Below, in pieces: positions 21,361 through 24,452 of a stretch of DNA of 24,452 nucleotides. A program made the position numbers and the translations under genes. Source of the stretch: a virus. The notes below the pieces were generated by a model that was given only the letters and a program-made list of their open reading frames with translations, was not told the DNA's origin and ran no database searches. Every line of letters starts with the position of its first letter. Position 1 is the stretch's first letter. Location: IMG/VR virus record IMGVR_UViG_3300025310_000023, positions 1 through 24,452 of that record. One strand, 5' to 3'.

Positions 21361-22820
21361 CAGACGACATTTCCGGTTGGGCCGATTTTTTGCTTGAGGA
21401 GGAAAAGCCGCCGGCCATCCCGGTCACGCGGACGGTGCCGGTCGGCTACCGGACGCGCATCTTCCTCGAGCGCGGAGCGCCCATTGGCGTACAACGGATC
21501 GAGGCGGTGCGCGCTGCAAGGAACCTGCTCGGAGCGGGATACGACGTGGAGGTGGTCGCGGCGAAGATTTGGGATGCGCTGGAAGTATCGCCGTACGACC
21601 CGGAGCGCGGGCCATGGACGTGGGACGAGGTGTACCGGATGGTGGCGGACGTGGCGTCTAAGCCCGCGCCACCGCTGCCGCCCTGGGAGACAGGCACGCT
21701 CATCGTGGACACGGGGCACACAGCGGTGCCCCTCGGCGATGTGGAGCACGCAGAGACAGATACGGGCACATTCACGTTTTGGTTCGCGGCCTACGACACA
21801 GTGCTGGAGATCAGTCAGGTGGTGGCGACGCCGCGAGGGACGACGGGATGGGTTCGCGCCCTGATAGGCGGCGCCGAGGTGGCAGCGGCGGAGTGCGAGC
21901 TCCGCACGGCACAGGGTGTACTCGTCATGCACCGGTTCTTCGAGGTCTTCCAGGGAGACAAGACAGTGCCGTGGGTGGCGATGCTCGAACATGCGCGCAG
22001 ACACGTGATCCGGGCGCGAAGGACGGGCGGCACGCCGGTGAGGATGTCGGCGATCAAGGTACCGGAGCGTCCCCGGCTGCGAGTAAGTCCGCTGATCGTC
22101 AACGGCGAGCTGAACGTGATCTTTGGCATGGGCGGATGCGGCAAGAGCTTGCTGATGCAACTGCTCGCCAGCCTCATCCAGGAGGGACGGAGCCATGCCG
22201 GGCTCACCGTTGAGCCCGGCAACGTGCTGTACCTGGACTGGGAGCAGGGTGGCGAGGATGCGCGAGAGACGCTGGACGCATTGGCCCGAGGGATTGGCGG
22301 GCATGGGAACTACCTGTACATGCGGTGCACAGGGACGCTGGTCGAGATGGCGGAGGAGATCGGGCGGATCATCCACGAGCAGGACATCGACGTCGTGATG
22401 ATCGACAGCCTGACGTTTGCCTTGGCCGGCGACAAAAACGACGCGCAGACGGTAACCGCGGGGACGAACGCGATGCGGCTATGGCGGGAGGGGACGACGG
22501 TGATCGCGCTTGATCACCAAGCTAAACAGCAAGGCAGACAGAAGCCTGAGGGGCCGTTTGGGTCGGTGTTTGTCCGAAATGCGGCGCGCAACATGCTCCA
22601 GATTGACGCCTACATGGACGCCGATGCGCACATTTTGCACCAGGTCATCGAGCAAAGGAAAACGAACAAAGGCATGTTGCCGAAGATAGGGTTGGCGTAC
22701 GTTTTCGAACCGGAAAGCTTCGCGCCGGAGCGGATCAGGGTGGAGCTGGAGGAGCCCCCGTTTGACATCGCCACGAAGCGGAAGTTGGACATGGAGCAGG
22801 AGTACGGGGCGCTGGGATAA
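21357..22820 (+). CDS. RepA-like replicative helicase (RecA fold) with PriCT-like N-terminus
   Basis: The 487-residue ATPase unwinds DNA at the fork, probably as a hexamer. Residues of about 45-105 (AVRAARNLLGAGYDVEVVAA, then WTWDEVYRMVADV) look like the helical PriCT domain normally attached to primases. Residues 110-250 are unassigned. The RecA core has Walker A GMGGCGKS at about 257-264, NVLYLDWEQGGED, Walker B VVMIDS near 346-351, and DHQAKQQG near 384. The layout matches RepA/RSF1010-type and phage RepA-like helicases. It overlaps the Prim-Pol gene, making a coupled primase-helicase pair. A long repeat-filled non-coding region follows. Confidence 0.88.
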   Translation: MTDDISGWADFLLEEEKPPAIPVTRTVPVGYRTRIFLERGAPIGVQRIEAVRAARNLLGAGYDVEVVAAKIWDALEVSPYDPERGPWTWDEVYRMVADVASKPAPPLPPWETGTLIVDTGHTAVPLGDVEHAETDTGTFTFWFAAYDTVLEISQVVATPRGTTGWVRALIGGAEVAAAECELRTAQGVLVMHRFFEVFQGDKTVPWVAMLEHARRHVIRARRTGGTPVRMSAIKVPERPRLRVSPLIVNGELNVIFGMGGCGKSLLMQLLASLIQEGRSHAGLTVEPGNVLYLDWEQGGEDARETLDALARGIGGHGNYLYMRCTGTLVEMAEEIGRIIHEQDIDVVMIDSLTFALAGDKNDAQTVTAGTNAMRLWREGTTVIALDHQAKQQGRQKPEGPFGSVFVRNAARNMLQIDAYMDADAHILHQVIEQRKTNKGMLPKIGLAYVFEPESFAPERIRVELEEPPFDIATKRKLDMEQEYGALG

Positions 22821-22852
22821 CGAAAACGTCGACTAACTAGCTCGCATGTGCG

Positions 22853-22873
22853 GTTAAAGTTTCGTTAAAGTTT
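22853..22873 (+). repeat. Direct repeat GTTAAAGTTT, two copies
   Basis: Perfect 10-bp copies at 22853-22862 and 22864-22873 are one helical turn (11 bp) apart in an AT-rich stretch. They may be protein-binding sites or part of an unwinding element. Confidence 0.7.
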
Positions 22874-22956
22874 TTGGAATACGCCGCATCCCGTCACCTT
22901 GTAATCGCTTCTCTGCGGGGTTTTGATAATGTATAAGCCCTTTATCCCCCGCTATA

Positions 22957-22966
22957 GTGTATACAC
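22957..22966. promoter_or_regulatory. Palindrome 1, GTGTATACAC
   Basis: A perfect 10-bp palindrome preceded by a TATAGT word, with a C-rich tract (CCCTTCCCC) a few bases after it. It shares its core with the palindrome at 22981, so it is a candidate site for a dimeric regulator or initiator. Confidence 0.6.
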
Positions 22967-22980
22967 GGACCCTTCCCCTA

Positions 22981-22994
22981 GAGTGTATACACTC
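22981..22994. promoter_or_regulatory. Palindrome 2, GAGTGTATACACTC
   Basis: A perfect 14-bp palindrome followed by TTACCCCTCC. It lies 24 bp from the first one (same core), which is near two helical turns. Confidence 0.65.
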
Positions 22995-23008
22995 TTACCC
23001 CTCCACTA

Positions 23009-23056
23009 ATGAGCTCACGAGCTGACGAGCTGATGAGCTAATGAGGTAATGAGGTA
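23009..23056 (+). repeat. 8-bp tandem repeat array 1 (6 units)
   Basis: Six units of the form A(T/C)GAG(C/G)TN: ATGAGCTC, ACGAGCTG twice, ATGAGCTA, ATGAGGTA twice, ending in ATAG. The array precedes large palindrome A by 18 bases. It shares a 27-bp identical block with array 2. Confidence 0.85.
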
Positions 23057-23058
23057 AT

Positions 23059-23072
23059 AGTGAATATACACT
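23059..23072. promoter_or_regulatory. Palindrome 3, AGTGAATATACACT
   Basis: A 14-bp palindrome with one mismatched pair, related to palindromes 1 and 2 and, like palindrome 2, followed by TTACCCCTCC. It directly adjoins the left arm of large palindrome A. Confidence 0.55.
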
Positions 23073-23074
23073 TA

Positions 23075-23149
23075 CCCCTCCCCCCTTCTGCTGCTGTGTG
23101 TGGTCCCTTCGAAGGGACCACACACAGCAGCAGCAGAAGGGGGGAGGGG
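23075..23149. repeat. Large palindrome A (36-bp stem, 3-base bulge)
   Basis: Arms 23075-23110 and 23111-23149 are perfectly complementary apart from one extra triplet in the right arm: CTG occurs three times on the left and CAG four times on the right. The centre is CCCTTCGAAGGG with no spacer. The outer arm is CCCCTCCCCCC / GGGGGGAGGGG. CTTA and TAAG can extend the stem past a two-base bulge. As DNA it could extrude a cruciform, as RNA form a long hairpin. Confidence 0.92.
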
Positions 23150-23178
23150 AGTAAGGAGCTCAGACACGGTGAGGAGTA

Positions 23179-23234
23179 ACGAGGTAATGAGCTGACGAGC
23201 TGATGAGCTAATGAGCTTATGAGCTTATGAGGTA
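23179..23234 (+). repeat. 8-bp tandem repeat array 2 (7 units)
   Basis: Seven units: ACGAGGTA, ATGAGCTG, ACGAGCTG, ATGAGCTA, ATGAGCTT twice, ATGAGGTA, ending in ATAG. It has the same style and partly identical sequence to array 1, and precedes large palindrome B by about 40 bases. Confidence 0.85.
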
Positions 23235-23271
23235 ATAGCGGATTGCGTTATGACTGTATTAGCTCCTTACC

Positions 23272-23350
23272 TACCTGTCCTCCCCTTGCTGTTGTTGTGT
23301 GTGGGTCCCTTGATGGGGACCCACACACAACAACAAGGGGAGGACAGGTA
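23272..23350. repeat. Large palindrome B (35-bp stem, 3-base bulge)
   Basis: Arms 23272-23309 and 23316-23350 are complementary apart from one extra CTG triplet in the left arm. The loop is TTGATG. It shares a design with palindrome A (C-rich outer arm with CCTCCCC, triplets CTG/TTG, TGTGTGG, GGTCCC) but differs in sequence, so it is an old duplication with both arms changing together. Confidence 0.92.
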
Positions 23351-23399
23351 AAGAGATTCCACACACCAGTGAGCACAGAAGTAAAGAGCTCATAGTGGA

Positions 23400-23413
23400 T
23401 ATAGTGCACTATA
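23400..23413. promoter_or_regulatory. Palindrome 4, TATAGTGCACTATA
   Basis: A perfect 14-bp palindrome followed by GGAGGGG, the complement of the CCCCTCC tract that follows palindromes 2 and 3; it is thus the mirror-image boundary of the region. It contains TATAGT, a -10-like word, on both strands, and lies about 50 bp before the next gene, so an operator-promoter role is possible. Confidence 0.6.
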
Positions 23414-23459
23414 GGAGGGGTAGCGCGCTGCGATTGCGGATGGTGCACCGGAGGCTGTG

Positions 23460-23693
23460 GTGAGCGAGGAGCTGACGGACACACGGATGCTCGTAGCGGG
23501 TATGATCCTCGGCGCAGGGCTAGCGCTATTTGCGCACCGAGTGGTTGATGCCCTTCACAGCGAGGGGGAGGTGCGCACGGCGAATGACCACCAGGTGACC
23601 ACGTCCGCTACGGACAGTGGCACCTTGTGGAGATGCCGCACCCCCGTGCGGACAGCGACGGTGGCAGGCCAGACGCTGCACGGATGCTGGTAG
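23460..23693 (+). CDS. Small membrane protein, unknown function
   Basis: The 77-residue protein starts at GTG 23460, five bases after GGAGG; GTG 23457 would add one residue. It has one hydrophobic segment near the N-terminus (MLVAGMILGAGLALFAH, about residues 10-26), then a Thr/Ser/Val-rich hydrophilic part. No family is recognised. It overlaps the nuclease gene by about ten bases. The C-terminal half has modest coding character, so the true protein may be shorter in function. Confidence 0.5.
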   Translation: MSEELTDTRMLVAGMILGAGLALFAHRVVDALHSEGEVRTANDHQVTTSATDSGTLWRCRTPVRTATVAGQTLHGCW

Positions 23694-24007
23694 TGGACAC
23701 GCAGTCGTACCTCGCGCAGGCGATGACCGAGGCGGAGCTGCAGGCCCGGATCAAAGAGCTGGCGCTTTGCCTCGGGTGGATGTACTACCACACCCGCGAC
23801 TCGCGTCGCTCCGATCTAGGCTTCCCGGATTTAGTGCTAGTGCGTGACGAAAACGTCATCATCGCCGAATTGAAGCGCGAGAAGGGCAGGCTCACTGCCG
23901 CGCAAGAGACATGGGGCGCCGCTCTCAGCAACTGCAAGACTGTGGACTACTACCTCTGGCGCCCAGCACACTGGTACGCAGGCGCGATCGAGGAGGCGCT
24001 TCGGTGA
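23684..24007 (+). CDS. VRR-NUC domain nuclease (PD-(D/E)XK)
   Basis: The protein is about 107 residues from ATG 23684; GTG 23627 or ATG 23633 would extend it, and ATG 23726 (MTEAELQ) would shorten it. The virus-type replication-repair nuclease pattern is clear: EAELQARIKELALCLGWMYY, RRSDLGFPDLVLVR with the metal-binding Asp, and VIIAELKREKGRLTAAQ with the E-x-K pair, then a W near the end. Family members from phages are dimeric and several cut Holliday junctions. Here it lies next to large cruciform-prone palindromes and follows the replication genes, so junction resolution or replication-repair is its likely job. Confidence 0.85.
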   Translation: MLVVDTQSYLAQAMTEAELQARIKELALCLGWMYYHTRDSRRSDLGFPDLVLVRDENVIIAELKREKGRLTAAQETWGAALSNCKTVDYYLWRPAHWYAGAIEEALR

Positions 24008-24041
24008 TGACTGAGCCGGCGCGTTTTGGGAGTACCGGACG

Positions 24042-24446
24042 ATGGTGGCACACTACGAGGACGATGATTGTCCGGGCGAGCAGCGGGTGACTGCGCTGGT
24101 ACCTGTCGTGCGATGGGCTGACTTCACGGCGCTGGCCGGCGCCCCGCACATCGAGATGCGGACGGAGGCGTGGCTGGCGGCGGGCGATGAGGATGCCGCG
24201 CTGCGCTGGATGGAGGTGTACAACGAGTCGTATCCCGTGGAGCTGCGCTGCGATCACTGCGGCGCCGTCAAGCGCTACATCGCTTGCCCTCGTGCTGACT
24301 ACGGCGAGTGGGATGAGGGGTTTGCACTGGCCGGCTTGGACGAGCGGATGCGTCCGTTTGTCGAGCGGCACGCCGGATGCCGATGGCAACTGCGGATGGC
24401 GCTGAACGGCGGCAACGACACGCCGGTCGCATCCATCGGAGCGTGA
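24042..24446 (+). CDS. Unknown protein with CxxC zinc-type motif
   Basis: The 134-residue protein starts at ATG 24042, 34 bases after the nuclease stop. The first half is acidic (YEDDDCPGEQ, AWLAAGDEDAALRWMEVYNE) and the middle has CDHCGAVKRYIACP, with a further Cys/His near the end (ERHAGCRW), suggesting a metal site. No family is recognised. No good ribosome site is seen; a 27-codon ORF at 24007-24090 overlaps the start and may couple translation. A possible further ATG at 24449 runs off the window. Confidence 0.6.
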   Translation: MVAHYEDDDCPGEQRVTALVPVVRWADFTALAGAPHIEMRTEAWLAAGDEDAALRWMEVYNESYPVELRCDHCGAVKRYIACPRADYGEWDEGFALAGLDERMRPFVERHAGCRWQLRMALNGGNDTPVASIGA

Positions 24447-24452
24447 GCATGC

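Larger units (their letters stand above)
22821..23459. other. ~640-bp non-coding region packed with repeats and palindromes; possible replication origin
   Basis: No credible gene is seen. The order is: GTTAAAGTTT direct repeats, two 10-14-bp palindromes, an 8-bp repeat array, a third palindrome, a large palindrome (A), a 10-bp inverted repeat (GTAAGGAGCT 23151-23160 with AGCTCCTTAC 23261-23270), a second 8-bp array, a second large palindrome (B), and a fourth short palindrome. The local base composition is more AT-rich at the left end. Position right after the helicase gene suggests an origin; no classic DnaA box (TTATCCACA) is found. Confidence 0.6.

Noticed and set aside
21282-22376. 364-aa reverse-strand open frame
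   Set aside because: It is antisense to the helicase, whose Walker motifs are intact.
22921-22958. Promoter with TTGATA and TATAGT
   Set aside because: The spacing is 24 bp, too long for a sigma-70 promoter; other pairings in the stretch are weak.
23009-23234. CRISPR array
   Set aside because: The units are 8 bp, directly abutting, with no spacers; no cas genes are present.
23248-23484. 78-aa reverse-strand frame across palindrome B
   Set aside because: It is made of palindrome sequence with no coding character and no ribosome site.
1-24452. tRNA or rRNA genes
   Set aside because: No cloverleaf-type or conserved rRNA sequence was noticed on either strand by eye; a dedicated search was not possible.

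Overview
The window is a contiguous piece of a tailed-phage genome, either a virus or a prophage, from a high-GC bacterium. It carries a head-to-tail structural block, a lysis cassette, a short reverse-strand control operon, and an early/replication block. Nothing host-chromosomal is visible. The head genes are Mu-like (DUF935-type portal, gpI-like scaffold, gpT-like capsid). The tail is a long flexible siphovirus type: one tube protein, a frameshifted assembly chaperone, a 656-residue tape measure, no sheath. Several promoters sit directly against start codons (leaderless mRNA), and purine-rich GATGGAGGATAGAAGA-type repeats occur. Both fit a deep-branching, possibly thermophilic host such as a Chloroflexota filamentous phototroph, but this host guess is weak inference. 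No terminase, integrase or transposase is in view, so lifestyle is undecided.

Layout. 1-5562: portal (5' end cut off), ClpP-type prohead protease, scaffold, small zinc-knuckle protein, decoration protein, major capsid, a GNRA-capped hairpin, and neck/completion proteins. 5573-7357: small protein, tail tube, and tail chaperone with a textbook -1 frameshift signal. 7381-15128: tape measure, a 925-aa distal-tail/adhesin protein, a hub-like protein with an extra N-terminal beta domain, two small unknowns, and a DNRLRE-like surface protein. 15154-16664: membrane/coiled-coil protein, holin, amidase. 16661-16921: 42-bp palindromic tandem repeats and a double hairpin terminator. 16927-17466 (minus): a two-gene operon with a ribbon-helix-helix protein, driven by a near-consensus promoter. 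17645-19624: divergent early operon with a second small DNA-binding-like protein, a beta-class DNA methyltransferase that contains a 74-bp repeat in its coding sequence, and an HTH protein. 19704-22820: small zinc and membrane proteins, an OB-fold-like protein, a primase-polymerase, and a RepA-like helicase. 22821-23459: about 640 bp of non-coding DNA packed with repeats. 23460-24446: small membrane protein, VRR-NUC nuclease, zinc protein.

The most striking part is 22821-23459. Two paralogous ~36-bp-stem palindromes, each with one extra triplet in one arm, are each preceded by an array of 8-bp repeats. They are bracketed by 14-bp GTGTATACAC-type palindromes with CCCCTCC tracts, all between the replicative helicase and a VRR-NUC (Holliday-junction-type) nuclease gene. 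It looks like a replication origin or a structure-dependent processing site, but no function is shown by the sequence alone.
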